19,684 nt of DNA from DAOTWY01 sp003696565 (GCA_034435635.1 DAOTWY010000064.1:1-19684), one strand, 5' to 3'. Counted from the first letter of the stretch, positions 7,219 through 15,712 are shown. Made by a program: numbers and translations. The notes: generated from the sequence alone by a model not told the origin.

Positions 7219-8082
7219 TTATTTGCTGATCTGCTTAAATCCTTTACCATAAGCAATGTGTCCTTGGCTGATAACGACGAAAGCATCCGGGTCGGTTTGA
7301 GCGACAATCCGCTGTAAATCAACAATCTGCGGACGAGAAACTGTGACAAACAAAATATGACGTGGCTGCCTGGTATACATGCCGGTGGCTTCCCACCCCG
7401 TGATTCCACGTTGAATATGGTCAAAAATCGCTTGAGATACTGCTTGTGGATGCTCCGTGATAATGGTGGCAGTGCGGATGATACTTGGTCCCTCTAAAAT
7501 ATAATCTGTCACAATGCCTTCCATCATCAACGCCACTAGGGAATATAACGCACTCTCCCAGTTGATGAACACACCGGCTAACCCCACCACCAAAATATTG
7601 ACATAAAGACCTGTGCTACTAAGCGGAATACCAAAACGGATTTGCACAATGCGTGCTAGGGTGGATGTTCCGCCTAATGTGCCGCCACCGCGTAAGATCA
7701 ACCCGCCCGCAAAACCGCCGATGACCCCGGCAAAAATTGCGTTCAGCAAAATATTTTGGCTCACCCCCTCCGTTGGGAAAAATGGTGTGAGCATATCAAT
7801 CGCTAGGGAATAGATCAGAACGGCGTAACTTGTCCATAAAACTGCTGATAGCCCGCCTAACATACGATATGCCAAAAATAAAATTGGAATATTCCCCAAT
7901 AAAATGACTGCGCCGATTGGGGTCTCGATCAGCCGATTAAGGATGACAGCAATCCCAGAAACACCCGAAGGGGCAATATTAGATGGTGCAAAAAAAATGA
8001 TCACGCCTAATGCGCCGATGAATGCGCCGATGGTGGTATTGAATAACCGTGGTACAAAAATCCGCCAGTTGAGTCGGTACAT
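7219..8082 (-). CDS. YitT family membrane protein with DUF2179 domain
   Basis: The 287-residue integral membrane protein has the usual YitT layout: five or six hydrophobic segments over residues about 10-200, with Gly-rich signatures (GALGVIIFFAPSNIAPSGVSG near the N-terminus and GGLILRGGGTLGGTSTLARI mid-protein), then a soluble C-terminal DUF2179 domain (about 215-280) containing RGITGWEATGMYT and the end GKGFK. Transport substrate and function of this widespread family are not established. Length and domain order are normal. The ATG at 8082 has AAGGA about 9 bases upstream. It is divergent from the thiolase gene and ends tail-to-tail with the DUF4062 gene. Confidence 0.9.
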   Translation of the reverse strand: MYRLNWRIFVPRLFNTTIGAFIGALGVIIFFAPSNIAPSGVSGIAVILNRLIETPIGAVILLGNIPILFLAYRMLGGLSAVLWTSYAVLIYSLAIDMLTPFFPTEGVSQNILLNAIFAGVIGGFAGGLILRGGGTLGGTSTLARIVQIRFGIPLSSTGLYVNILVVGLAGVFINWESALYSLVALMMEGIVTDYILEGPSIIRTATIITEHPQAVSQAIFDHIQRGITGWEATGMYTRQPRHILFVTVSRPQIVDLQRIVAQTDPDAFVVISQGHIAYGKGFKQISK

Positions 8083-8196
8083 TGTTTAGTTCCTTACATG
8101 AGCATTTAATGAAAGTTATCTACAGAATCATCCTTGATTTGCGTTATGATTGAAATACCCAAAAATCAAATCATGATTAGAAAAAAGGATTTTAAG

Positions 8197-9351
8197 ATGA
8201 GTGATGTTGTTATTGTTGATGCCGTCCGTACCCCAATGGGCAAAAGAAATGGTGCTTTTAGAGAAACACATCCGGTCAAGCTGGGGTCACGGGTCGTTTG
8301 TGAGTTAGTTAATCGCTTAGGACTTGATCCAAACCAGATTGATCATGTGATTTTCGGCTGTGTGAGCCAAGCAGGCGAGCAGACTTTCAATATTGCGCGG
8401 AATATTGTTTTGGACGCAGAATTGCCCATTAGCATACCAGCGACCAGCGTAGATTTTCAATGTGGGTCTAGCCAACAGGCGATCCACTTAGCGATGGGGT
8501 TGATTGCCTCCGGGCAGATGGATATTGTGATTGCTGGTGGTGTGGAAAACATGACTCGCGTCCCGATGGGCAGCAGCATGATGGGGCAGCAACCATTCAC
8601 CGAGCGTATTATGGAAAATCATAACATGATCCCACAGGGGATTGCCGCGGATAAAATCGCTAAGAAATGGGGCATCACGCGGGAACAAGTGGATCGCATT
8701 GGATATGAAAGCCACCTGAAAGCGGCAAAAGCCACACAAAACGGTTGGTTTAAAAATGAAATTGTGCCAATGGAAGGCTTAGATGCGGATGGCAATCGCT
8801 TTATGTTGGATTATGATGAAGGGATTCGTCCCAACCCCAACCTAGAAAAAATGGCAACACTGCCGGTTGTCTTTACTGAAGACGGTGTGACGACCGCCGG
8901 CAATAGTAGTCAGATCACCGATGGGGCAGCGGCGGTGATCTTGATGACAGCCGAAAAAGCTGCCGAGCTTGGCTTAAAGCCACGCGCCCGTATTGTTTCC
9001 ACTGTGACGGTTGGGAGTGATCCACACTTGATGCTGACTGGACCAATTGATGCGACCAAAAAAGTGCTTTCACGGGCTGGGTTGACTTTGGGTGATGTTG
9101 ATCTATTTGAAGTCAATGAAGCTTTTGCTGCGGTGATAGGCATGTGGGAAAAAGAGTTGAATGCGGATATGTCTAAGGTGAATGTGCATGGCGGTGCGAT
9201 TGCGCTGGGGCATCCGTTAGGGGGGTCTGGTGCGCGGCTGATGACGACACTTATCAACGCGCTGGAAATCCATCAAAAACGCTATGGATTACAGACGATG
9301 TGCTGCGGTGGTGGCATGGGCACCGGTACGATTATTGAACGACTGTCATAG
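8197..9351 (+). CDS. Thiolase (acetyl-CoA C-acyltransferase)
   Basis: Thiolases condense two acetyl-CoA or cleave 3-ketoacyl-CoA, in the cytoplasm, in beta-oxidation or acetoacetyl-CoA formation. The 384-residue length is typical. The nucleophile Cys 89 lies in VDFQCGSSQQAIH, NEAF is at 307-310, the catalytic His 339 in GGAIALGHPLGGSGAR, and the acid/base Cys 369 in CCGGGMGTG; all are intact. Direction and chain length cannot be set from sequence, and no beta-oxidation partner lies beside it. The frame is open upstream to 8134, but ATG at 8197 has AAGGA 7 bases before it and matches the family start MSDVVIVDAVRTP. A strong terminator follows at 9375-9414. Confidence 0.93.
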   Translation: MSDVVIVDAVRTPMGKRNGAFRETHPVKLGSRVVCELVNRLGLDPNQIDHVIFGCVSQAGEQTFNIARNIVLDAELPISIPATSVDFQCGSSQQAIHLAMGLIASGQMDIVIAGGVENMTRVPMGSSMMGQQPFTERIMENHNMIPQGIAADKIAKKWGITREQVDRIGYESHLKAAKATQNGWFKNEIVPMEGLDADGNRFMLDYDEGIRPNPNLEKMATLPVVFTEDGVTTAGNSSQITDGAAAVILMTAEKAAELGLKPRARIVSTVTVGSDPHLMLTGPIDATKKVLSRAGLTLGDVDLFEVNEAFAAVIGMWEKELNADMSKVNVHGGAIALGHPLGGSGARLMTTLINALEIHQKRYGLQTMCCGGGMGTGTIIERLS

Positions 9352-9374
9352 CTTAGTGTTAATGAGATTACGGT

Positions 9375-9414
9375 GGTTGCCCAGGGGATTTATCCCTTGG
9401 CAACCCGTTTTTTT
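9375..9414 (+). terminator. Rho-independent terminator of the thiolase gene, built from the interspersed repeat
   Basis: GGTTGCC (9375-9381) pairs with GGCAACC (9399-9405), with inner pairing of GGGA and TCCC around 9385-9396, then CG and seven T (9408-9414). On the minus strand the stem reads GTTGCCAAGGGATAAAT and belongs to the interspersed repeat family (reversed copy of module 1). The end of the T run and the next A also form the TAA stop of the opposite-strand VanW gene. Confidence 0.8.
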
Positions 9415-11272
9415 ATCCGCCGTTGGTGGCTAACCGTGGATCACCAGGGGCAACTTCAAACACTGCTTGCCAGGGCAGATAATGCGTAAATACACGGTCA
9501 ATTCGTGTCTCGCCATTGGCATCTGTCACCCGCCGGACAATCACCACATCTGCACCTTCAGCAGCATAATCAACTTGTAAAGACTGTCCCAATTGCAGAT
9601 CGGCGTTCATGACAAAGCGGGGTGCTGGTGCAGGCACAACGTTGGTGATAGTTGGCTCCGAAATTTCTACGGTGCGCCCTGGGTTTGTACTATAAAAGCG
9701 GAATTGCAGCGCGTCATTTGCTGGATACACAGACACTTCAATCAACAAATGATAAGGCGTGTCGTTCAAAAAGCGGAAGTCTCGCTCTGGTGACCAAATG
9801 GCGGCATCCAAACCTGGCGGCGCGCCACCCAGTTCATAATACCCAACACGATAGGCATGTGTATTGCGCTCTGTAATCCAATAACCACCGTTCAGTGCGG
9901 CGCGGAAAAGTGTGGTGCTAACTTGGCAAATGCCGCCACCAACCCCGTTAACCGTGCTACCACCGACGATCACTTTACCTTCTTTGAAGCCGGCTTCTAA
10001 GCTGATGTCACCTAGATAATGGTTAAAAGAAAATTCTTCTCCTGGTGCAAGAATCAGCCCATCAAACTTTGCTGCGCCATGGGCGATGTTGTGTCGGCGA
10101 TTTTCAGACGAACCAGTGTAATAAGTGGTGGCTTCTGCGACTAGCTCCGTGATTCCAAGTTCTGCTGCTGTGATTCCTTCATGGTAACGTGGCGGGGTGG
10201 CATCAAACACCATTGGCACAGTGCGGTTATCGTAACGGAAAACAGCTTGTTCTAATGCGTCAATTGTTGCCTCAACATTGAGTGTACGCCCATAAACCGC
10301 TGGACGCAGCACAACCAATTGGCGTGTGTTTTCGTCAAAATGGAAACGGGCATCTTGAGGTAACGTAATTAACCCCGGGGCGAGCTGTTCCAGATACGGG
10401 CGAAATACCGATAAATCGACGCTAGGGACATAATGCAATGCGCCATCATTGCCTTCTTGTAGATCAATTTGCAGCAAAGCCCCAATTTGCTCAACGCTGA
10501 TTGTCCATGGACCGAGTGTTTCCCCATTTGGACCAGTGGCGACTAATTGCAATGGGGCGGAAAGCGCGGCGCGTATTTGGTTGGCGGCTTCTTCCGCGTT
10601 CCACATCAGGGGTGGGGTCTCGTTGACGATAAGCGGAATTTCCCCGCCGGGGGAAAGACTAAGAATGTAAGCGTTCAATTGGGCTAAAGTTGCGGTGATG
10701 TCTAATGTGCGCCCCATTTGTCCTTGTGTGGTCATCACGCTGGTGCCATCAATGATCAACTGGGCGTTAACTGGCTCTTGGTTGATCTCTTGTGCGATTG
10801 TCATGAGCCGGTTGACTGCCATATTTTGATCGTAGCGGATGATGGGCACAACGGCTTGACCACGAAACCAGATGTCGGCTTGTTGCATGAGATCACGGAC
10901 GAGGTCATCATCATGGCTGATAGCAATGGCTTGGTCTACTGTGGCAGCAACGTCGAACGATAACCCTAATTCCCCGGCGGTTAACTGCCAAGCACGCCCT
11001 TCATAGGTGAGGGTGAATTGGGTGGTTTGGTCATAAGTGAAGCGGTTGGATAGTGTTGTGATTGCTTCTTGGCGGGACATCCCCCCAACGTTTTGCCCAA
11101 AAATGGTAACGCCAGGTGTGATGCGATCCATATAAGTAAAACGGAAGATGCCGATGAAAATCACCAGCAACATCAACAATAAAACCACACCGCTAATGAA
11201 CAAAATTGGGATTCGAATAAACCAGGGATTGATTTCCCAAGTTGGTTCTGAACTAGCTGAAATGCTTGCCAT
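9413..11272 (-). CDS. VanW family protein with PG_binding_4-like repeats and one TM helix
   Basis: The 619-residue membrane-anchored envelope protein has a short cytoplasmic head, a TM helix (about 19-45), and then GVTIFGQNVGGMSRQEA, the usual entry to PG_binding_4 repeats. Two such alpha/beta repeats are likely at about 95-215 and 240-365. The VanW domain spans about 385-515 with its hallmarks FDGLILAPGEEFSFN, STVNGVGGGICQVSTTLFRAA, ERNTHAYRV and DAAIWSPERDFRF. A beta-rich G5-like end covers about 525-610. The molecular role of VanW proteins is not settled; the name comes from vancomycin-resistance clusters, though most members lie outside them, so resistance should not be inferred. The start ATG shares one base with the TAA of the upstream small gene, so the two are translationally coupled. 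Confidence 0.9.
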   Translation of the reverse strand: MASISASSEPTWEINPWFIRIPILFISGVVLLLMLLVIFIGIFRFTYMDRITPGVTIFGQNVGGMSRQEAITTLSNRFTYDQTTQFTLTYEGRAWQLTAGELGLSFDVAATVDQAIAISHDDDLVRDLMQQADIWFRGQAVVPIIRYDQNMAVNRLMTIAQEINQEPVNAQLIIDGTSVMTTQGQMGRTLDITATLAQLNAYILSLSPGGEIPLIVNETPPLMWNAEEAANQIRAALSAPLQLVATGPNGETLGPWTISVEQIGALLQIDLQEGNDGALHYVPSVDLSVFRPYLEQLAPGLITLPQDARFHFDENTRQLVVLRPAVYGRTLNVEATIDALEQAVFRYDNRTVPMVFDATPPRYHEGITAAELGITELVAEATTYYTGSSENRRHNIAHGAAKFDGLILAPGEEFSFNHYLGDISLEAGFKEGKVIVGGSTVNGVGGGICQVSTTLFRAALNGGYWITERNTHAYRVGYYELGGAPPGLDAAIWSPERDFRFLNDTPYHLLIEVSVYPANDALQFRFYSTNPGRTVEISEPTITNVVPAPAPRFVMNADLQLGQSLQVDYAAEGADVVIVRRVTDANGETRIDRVFTHYLPWQAVFEVAPGDPRLATNGG

Positions 11273-11556
11273 TACATGCCTGACTCATACTTATTGACAA
11301 TTGCCTCGGCTTTTTTATATTCATCACTGCCTTCTTCGGCTGTATCTAGCACTTTGCATGCTTCCAGGTATTGTTCCATTGTGATGGTTTCTTCTTTATT
11401 TGATTTTTCTGCTTCAAGTCGATCTGCTTCGAGTTGCATCTTCTCTTCATCGGTCATGTCACCATGTTCAGCGACGAATTTATCAATATCCTCTTTGGTG
11501 AGGGTTTTCTTTTCATCCAGAAGTGCTTTGAGCTTTTGATAGGTTTCAGATGCCAT
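11272..11556 (-). CDS. Small highly acidic helical protein coupled to the VanW gene
   Basis: The 94-residue protein is not assigned to a known family. It is rich in Glu, Lys, Asp and Ala, has no Pro or Trp and no signal peptide, and has long amphipathic helical runs such as MTDEEKMQLEADRLEAEKS, so a soluble cytoplasmic helical bundle or coiled coil is likely. One Cys lies in YLEACKVLDTAEEG. It looks real: GGAGG lies 9 bases before the ATG, a TATAAT is upstream at 11596-11601, and the stop overlaps the VanW start as TAATG. The operon suggests it serves the VanW protein, for example by binding its short cytoplasmic head, but that is inference. Confidence 0.75.
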   Translation of the reverse strand: MASETYQKLKALLDEKKTLTKEDIDKFVAEHGDMTDEEKMQLEADRLEAEKSNKEETITMEQYLEACKVLDTAEEGSDEYKKAEAIVNKYESGM

Positions 11557-11572
11557 GCCTTAAAGCCTCCAT

Positions 11573-11601
11573 GTGTTATGCTAATACACGTCGTTATTAT
11601 A
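11573..11601 (-). promoter_or_regulatory. Promoter and possible operator of the small acidic gene / VanW operon
   Basis: On the minus strand a perfect TATAAT lies at 11601-11596. No good -35 is found at 17 bp (the bases there are CCGTTT). Between it and the GGAGG ribosome site is an imperfect palindrome (11573-11589) with outer arms GTGT and ACAC, placed where a repressor would block early transcription. Confidence 0.42.
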
Positions 11602-11670
11602 CATGATAAGCATGAGAGAAACGGTATCAATTTTGATAAATGTATATTTTTAATGTGCAGGTTGCTAATT

Positions 11671-11762
11671 GGTTGTCAAAGGATAAATCCCCTAGTGGGT
11701 TCATCACCTATTCATCAGATGCCCCTAGCGTGTGGGATTGCTCTCTACGCGGGTGCTATGTG
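11671..11762 (+). repeat. Interspersed two-module repeat
   Basis: Module 1 (11671-11693) matches the minus strand of the terminator at 9405-9383 at 21 of 23 positions, but its right arm is lost (TAGTGGG instead of GGCAAC). Module 2 (11727-11751) starts AGCGTGTGGGATTG and ends CTACGCG, with GCTATGTGATG after it. It matches the copy at 1820-1844 at 20 of 25 positions, and both are followed by a GCGTGTTTT run close to the stop of the minus-strand gene. It lies directly 3' of the CDF transporter gene. Confidence 0.62.
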
Positions 11763-11783
11763 ATGGATTGCTTCAGGCGTGTT

Positions 11784-13163
11784 TTAGTCGGATTCATAAG
11801 GTTCGGTATGGATTGTCACACGGATAATCGTCGGAATTTGCATACGGATCAATGTTTCTGCTTGCTCCGCTAATGAATGTGCTTGTGCCACGGTGACATC
11901 TTGCTGAAAGCCGGCATGTAGGGTCAGTGCGAATTGGTTGTCACGTGGGTAGATGGTAAGATGATGCCAATCCACCGTTGGAAAATGATGCTCTAAGACT
12001 TGAAGAGCGGTTTCTTTCAGTTGTTGCTGTTGAGCTGAGCTAAGGCATGTTTGGTCAATCACGGTCACTTGTACTGGTTCAATATGTGTGATGACTTCAT
12101 CAATTTCTGGCAGGGTGGCTTCTAGCTCTTGCTCCAGTCGGGTGACACTGTCGTGCGCGGCTTGGAGGGTTTGCTCTGGTGGTACTTCAACGTGCATTTC
12201 TAGTAGTTTACCTTTTTCGGTGTCAATCACGGTGATTTCGTGCGTTCCAAAACCATATTTATCTGCTGCGGCGCGGGCAGCTAGGGCATAATTCGCCTTA
12301 TCAGATAAATCTGGAACGAAATGTACTTCAACCTCTTGCACACCATCTAAATTTTCGGTCAGTCGTTGGCGGATTGCATCCGTCAGGGCTGCGGATTGTG
12401 CAGTTGTCATCTCTGGTGGAACACAGACATCCACATCAATATGGGCGGCTTCTTGGCTACCACGGCTACGTGCGCGGGTAATATCCAATATATTGGGGAT
12501 ATTGTGCATCAGGTCAATAATATCTTGCGGGGAATAAGGGGCTGTATCCACCAGAACACGCCCAGTTTGATGCAAAATACGCCAGGCGGCTTGACCAATT
12601 AACCCCACAACTACCAACGCCGCTAGGGCATCTATCCAGACCCAACCGGTGAATGTGACGGCAACGATACTAAAAATAACGGAAAGTGTGATAAACACAT
12701 CGGCGCGGGTGTTGGCGGCATCTGCTAGGAGCAATTGAGAGCGCAAACGCTTTCCCTGCCGGATTTGATACCGACTCACGCCGATGTTGATAAGCAATGT
12801 CCCGAACATCACAGCGAGCGTTAAGGGGGTGATCTCTGGTTCTGAGCCGGAACGCAGGCGTTCTATTACCCCGCTGATAATTTCCCAAGCGACGAACAAT
12901 AAAAATACGCCAATTAATAACGCGGCGAGTGTTTCAAAACGTCCATGCCCATAGGGGTGGTCATCGTCCGGTGGTTGTCCGGCGATGGCATTGGCGACCA
13001 GTGCAATGATATTTGATGACCCATCAATTAACGAATGAAATCCATCCGCTGTAATTGCGAGCGCGCCGCTGATAATCCCCACACCAATTTTGCCAAAAGC
13101 GACGGTTAAATTGAGTATCAGTGTGATAACCAGCACGCGCCGAACTTGTCTTGTGGTCTCCAT
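11784..13163 (-). CDS. Cation diffusion facilitator with an enlarged C-terminal region
   Basis: CDF proteins export divalent metals (Zn, Fe, Mn, Co) by proton antiport in the inner membrane. The 459-residue protein has a six-TM core (about 10-205) with ITADGFHSLIDGSSN in TM2 (H43 and D47 of the transport site), the YGHGRFE motif (71-77), and TM5 with ADAANTRADVF. The family's usual His in TM5 is Asn 151, with D155 kept. After the normal dimerisation domain (about 207-285, VEVHFVPD end) come about 175 more residues that look like two further ferredoxin-like cytosolic domains (about 295-367 with ITHIEPVQV, and 375-455 with IRVTIHTEP). Typical CDFs have about 300 residues. ATG at 13163 has AGGA 8 bases before it. 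Metal specificity cannot be told. Confidence 0.9.
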   Translation of the reverse strand: METTRQVRRVLVITLILNLTVAFGKIGVGIISGALAITADGFHSLIDGSSNIIALVANAIAGQPPDDDHPYGHGRFETLAALLIGVFLLFVAWEIISGVIERLRSGSEPEITPLTLAVMFGTLLINIGVSRYQIRQGKRLRSQLLLADAANTRADVFITLSVIFSIVAVTFTGWVWIDALAALVVVGLIGQAAWRILHQTGRVLVDTAPYSPQDIIDLMHNIPNILDITRARSRGSQEAAHIDVDVCVPPEMTTAQSAALTDAIRQRLTENLDGVQEVEVHFVPDLSDKANYALAARAAADKYGFGTHEITVIDTEKGKLLEMHVEVPPEQTLQAAHDSVTRLEQELEATLPEIDEVITHIEPVQVTVIDQTCLSSAQQQQLKETALQVLEHHFPTVDWHHLTIYPRDNQFALTLHAGFQQDVTVAQAHSLAEQAETLIRMQIPTIIRVTIHTEPYESD

Positions 13164-13263
13164 CGTTTGATTCCTAATGATGTTTGCTTATCTTTCAGCT
13201 TAATATCATTGGGGCGTGTTTGGCAATCTTATAAAAAATGATTAGATAAGCCTTAAATCTTTG

Positions 13264-13272
13264 TGTTAAAAT
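13264..13272 (+). promoter_or_regulatory. Possible extended -10 promoter for the epimerase operon
   Basis: TGTTAAAAT fits the extended -10 form TGnTAnAAT and lies 33 bases before the chosen ATG at 13306. The -35 position has no match, which is common for extended -10 promoters. The region between the divergent CDF and epimerase genes (13164-13305) holds nothing else I can assign. Confidence 0.4.
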
Positions 13273-13305
13273 CAAAGTTTGAATGCATTAACAATGGGAT
13301 CGTTC

Positions 13306-14253
13306 ATGACAGAGACATATGTTGTAACAGGTGGGGCGGGTTTCATCGGTTCACATTTAGCAGCACGCTTATTACAAGATGGGCACACCGTCCGCGTGAT
13401 TGATAACCTATTAACTGGCAAACGTGATAACTTGGCTTATTTGGAATCGCTAGGGGGGGATTATAGGTTTTATGAAGTCAGCATTACGGATTTGGATGCT
13501 CTACGCCCAATTTTTGAAGGGGTAGATTATGTATTACACCAGGCGGCGTTACCATCTGTCCCGCGTAGTGTGGCGAACCCATTAGAGACACATTTGCATT
13601 GTGTGACGGGGACGTTGCATGTGTTGCTTGCTGCAAGAGATGCCGGGGTGAAGCGGGTGGTGTTGGCGGCTTCTTCATCCGCTTATGGCGATGTGGAAGG
13701 GGAGTTCAAAACCGAAGATATGCCCCCGCGTCCTAAATCACCTTATGGTGTTGCTAAGCTAGCCGGCGAATATTATGCACAGGCGTTTACAGAAGTATAT
13801 GGATTAGAGACGGTTAGCCTGCGCTATTTTAACGTTTTTGGACCCCGCCAAGACCCGCAATCACAATATGCAGCGGTCATCCCTAAATTTATTACCATGA
13901 TGCTGCGCGGCGAAAACCCAACGATCTATGGTGACGGGCGGCATTCACGTGATTTTACATACATTGATAATGTGGTGCATGGTAATCTATTGGCAGCTAA
14001 AACCCCAGGGATTGGCGGTACCATGATGAACCTAGCAACTGGTGGGCGGGTTTCGCTGCTAGAATTAGTGCAGAAGATTAATACACTGCTTGGTACAGAT
14101 ATACCACCGGTTCATTTGCCAGAACGGGAGGGGGATATTGTCCACTCTCGTGCCGGTATTCACCGGGCACGGGAGTTGTTAAATTTTTCTCCGATTGTGG
14201 ATTTTGATACCGGTTTAGCCCGAACTGTCGAATACTATAAACAAGGCGGATAG
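13306..14253 (+). CDS. NAD-dependent sugar-nucleotide epimerase/dehydratase (WbpP/GalE-like)
   Basis: This is a cytoplasmic extended SDR enzyme of 315 residues that probably converts a UDP-sugar (4-epimerisation) for surface polysaccharide. The NAD site GGAGFIG is at 9-15, then SITDLDAL and HQAALPSVPRSV. The catalytic Ser cluster ASSSAYGD is at 122-129 and the Y147xxxK151 pair is in SPYGVAKLAGE. The C-terminal half has YFNVFGPRQDP, IYGDGRHSRDFTYIDNVV and a normal end. LPSVPRSV and FGPRQDP resemble UDP-N-acetylglucosamine 4-epimerases of the WbpP group, but a UDP-glucuronate or other 4-epimerase is equally possible. ATG at 13306 has GGGA 6 bases before it; the frame is open to 13279. It ends 2 bp before the next gene. 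Confidence 0.9.
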   Translation: MTETYVVTGGAGFIGSHLAARLLQDGHTVRVIDNLLTGKRDNLAYLESLGGDYRFYEVSITDLDALRPIFEGVDYVLHQAALPSVPRSVANPLETHLHCVTGTLHVLLAARDAGVKRVVLAASSSAYGDVEGEFKTEDMPPRPKSPYGVAKLAGEYYAQAFTEVYGLETVSLRYFNVFGPRQDPQSQYAAVIPKFITMMLRGENPTIYGDGRHSRDFTYIDNVVHGNLLAAKTPGIGGTMMNLATGGRVSLLELVQKINTLLGTDIPPVHLPEREGDIVHSRAGIHRARELLNFSPIVDFDTGLARTVEYYKQGG

Positions 14254-14255
14254 TG

Positions 14256-15695
14256 ATGAGTGATCTCGACTTTGATAACTTCGACGACACCCTTGATGAC
14301 TTTGGTGATCCATTTGAGGACGACGTAGATGATGCTTCTGTGTTTGAAATCCAGGTCAGGAATAACATGGCACTGGTGTTGAATGCTGCTGCACCGCGTA
14401 AGGAACGCCTGATGGCGGTTCGCTGGTTGGGGGAGTGTGGCTCCCCAGAAGCGATTCCGGTGCTGCGGCGCGTTTATGCGAATGAATACAAAAAGAAAAA
14501 AAAGCGAGATAAGCAACTTTTTGAGGCAGCTGCGTACGCGCTTGGGCAGTTCAAAGCTTTAGATTTAGCCGTAAAGCGCGATAAGGGAGAGAGTATTGCA
14601 GATGCTTTGCAACGCCCAGAAAATGCTGATGTCCTGAATCGGCTCATGCGCATTAGCCGAGATGGTGTACAGCTTGAGGGCGGAACGCCCCCCATGTTGC
14701 TTATTGGGCTGACAGTTTCACTCATCATCTTAGTGGTGTTAAATGTGTTATTAGGCAGCAGGGGTAACCAAGCAGATCAAATTATCGCTACACCTCAGCC
14801 AACGGCGATCGCATATTCACCAGAAGATCAAATTGCGATTGATACACTGAACCAACTAGATGCCTTGGCGACCGAGATGGCACAGAAGGTCACGACGTTA
14901 CAGACATTTTATCAAACAACGGAATGCCCGTCTCCTATTTTACCTGCAATTGCTGTTAGTGTTCCGCCGGCTGTTGGGGAACGCTTCCCGACGATGCCAA
15001 ACATCGCCCTACGGTTAGAGACATCCACCACGTTTTTATCTCAGGAAATTACTAATCAACAAACAATTTGTAATGAAGGGCGTGCCCCAACCGAGACAGA
15101 AATTGCCGTTGCTAATAGCAGTCTGAACACAATTAGCAGTGATTTGGCGATTATACAAGTTGATCTGAATATGCTCCGGCAGCAAATTAATTCGGCTTAC
15201 GGTCCGCCGACAGAAACACCAGTCCCAACTGCTGGACCATCACCAACACCCAGCGATACCCCCACACCAACAATTACGCCAACACCAACGATTGCCCCGT
15301 CTGATATACGTCAGCATGTGGTGGCATTGAGCGATATCGTGAATAATTTGGATGTATCTGGTGGACCAATTCCGCTTTTAGTGCAATATTGGACAGATTT
15401 ACAAGTCGGGGGGACAACCCAGGCGTGTAATGACCTGGTGATTCCGTTCATCCCGGATAATTATGAGGTGGGTGATGCTGATTTATTGGCAAATGTTCCA
15501 GATTTAGCGACTGCCCAGGAAAAAGTGAACTTCCTGCTGGATAATTTACGGACAGGCTGGGACGTTTTCCGGTTGACATGCCAAAGTGAAGACCCAACGC
15601 CATTTATTGAGACCGGCATGGCAGCGGTTGGCGTGGTACAAACGGCACTACAAGAAGCCCGTGCAGCACTAGTGCCGCTACAACAGATTCGATAA
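14256..15695 (+). CDS. Membrane protein with N-terminal HEAT-like repeat and outside Thr/Pro-linked domains
   Basis: The 479-residue protein is not assigned to a named family. Residues 1-30 are strongly acidic. Residues 33-105 carry HEAT or PBS-lyase-like helices (AAPRKERLMAVRWLGECGSPEAIPVLRRVY and AAAYALGQFKAL), a protein-binding fold, interrupted by a KKKKKRDK patch. One TM helix is at about 147-167. Outside lie a helical region (about 185-320, one long stretch with coiled-coil-like spacing and two Cys), a Thr/Pro linker (about 322-352) and a second helical region with two Cys. The start ATG follows the epimerase stop by 2 bp with AAGG 9 bases upstream; GTG at 14253 is an alternative. The neighbour is a TM Ser/Thr kinase of the same topology, so this may be a partner or substrate. 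An A_AAA_AAG heptamer at 14498-14504 is notable. Confidence 0.72.
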   Translation: MSDLDFDNFDDTLDDFGDPFEDDVDDASVFEIQVRNNMALVLNAAAPRKERLMAVRWLGECGSPEAIPVLRRVYANEYKKKKKRDKQLFEAAAYALGQFKALDLAVKRDKGESIADALQRPENADVLNRLMRISRDGVQLEGGTPPMLLIGLTVSLIILVVLNVLLGSRGNQADQIIATPQPTAIAYSPEDQIAIDTLNQLDALATEMAQKVTTLQTFYQTTECPSPILPAIAVSVPPAVGERFPTMPNIALRLETSTTFLSQEITNQQTICNEGRAPTETEIAVANSSLNTISSDLAIIQVDLNMLRQQINSAYGPPTETPVPTAGPSPTPSDTPTPTITPTPTIAPSDIRQHVVALSDIVNNLDVSGGPIPLLVQYWTDLQVGGTTQACNDLVIPFIPDNYEVGDADLLANVPDLATAQEKVNFLLDNLRTGWDVFRLTCQSEDPTPFIETGMAAVGVVQTALQEARAALVPLQQIR

Positions 15696-15712
15696 CTGAC
15701 CATAAAATACGG

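Noticed and set aside
9413..11272. VanW protein as evidence of vancomycin resistance
   Set aside because: VanW-domain proteins are widespread; no vanA/H/X or ligase gene is present.
11276..11539. 87-codon Ser-rich plus-strand frame
   Set aside because: It is the mirror of the Glu/Lys-rich small gene; the minus frame has the ribosome site, promoter and stop/start coupling.
13164..13305. Riboswitch or metal-responsive leader upstream of the CDF gene
   Set aside because: No conserved riboswitch core or clear inverted repeat could be recognised in this AT-rich gap.
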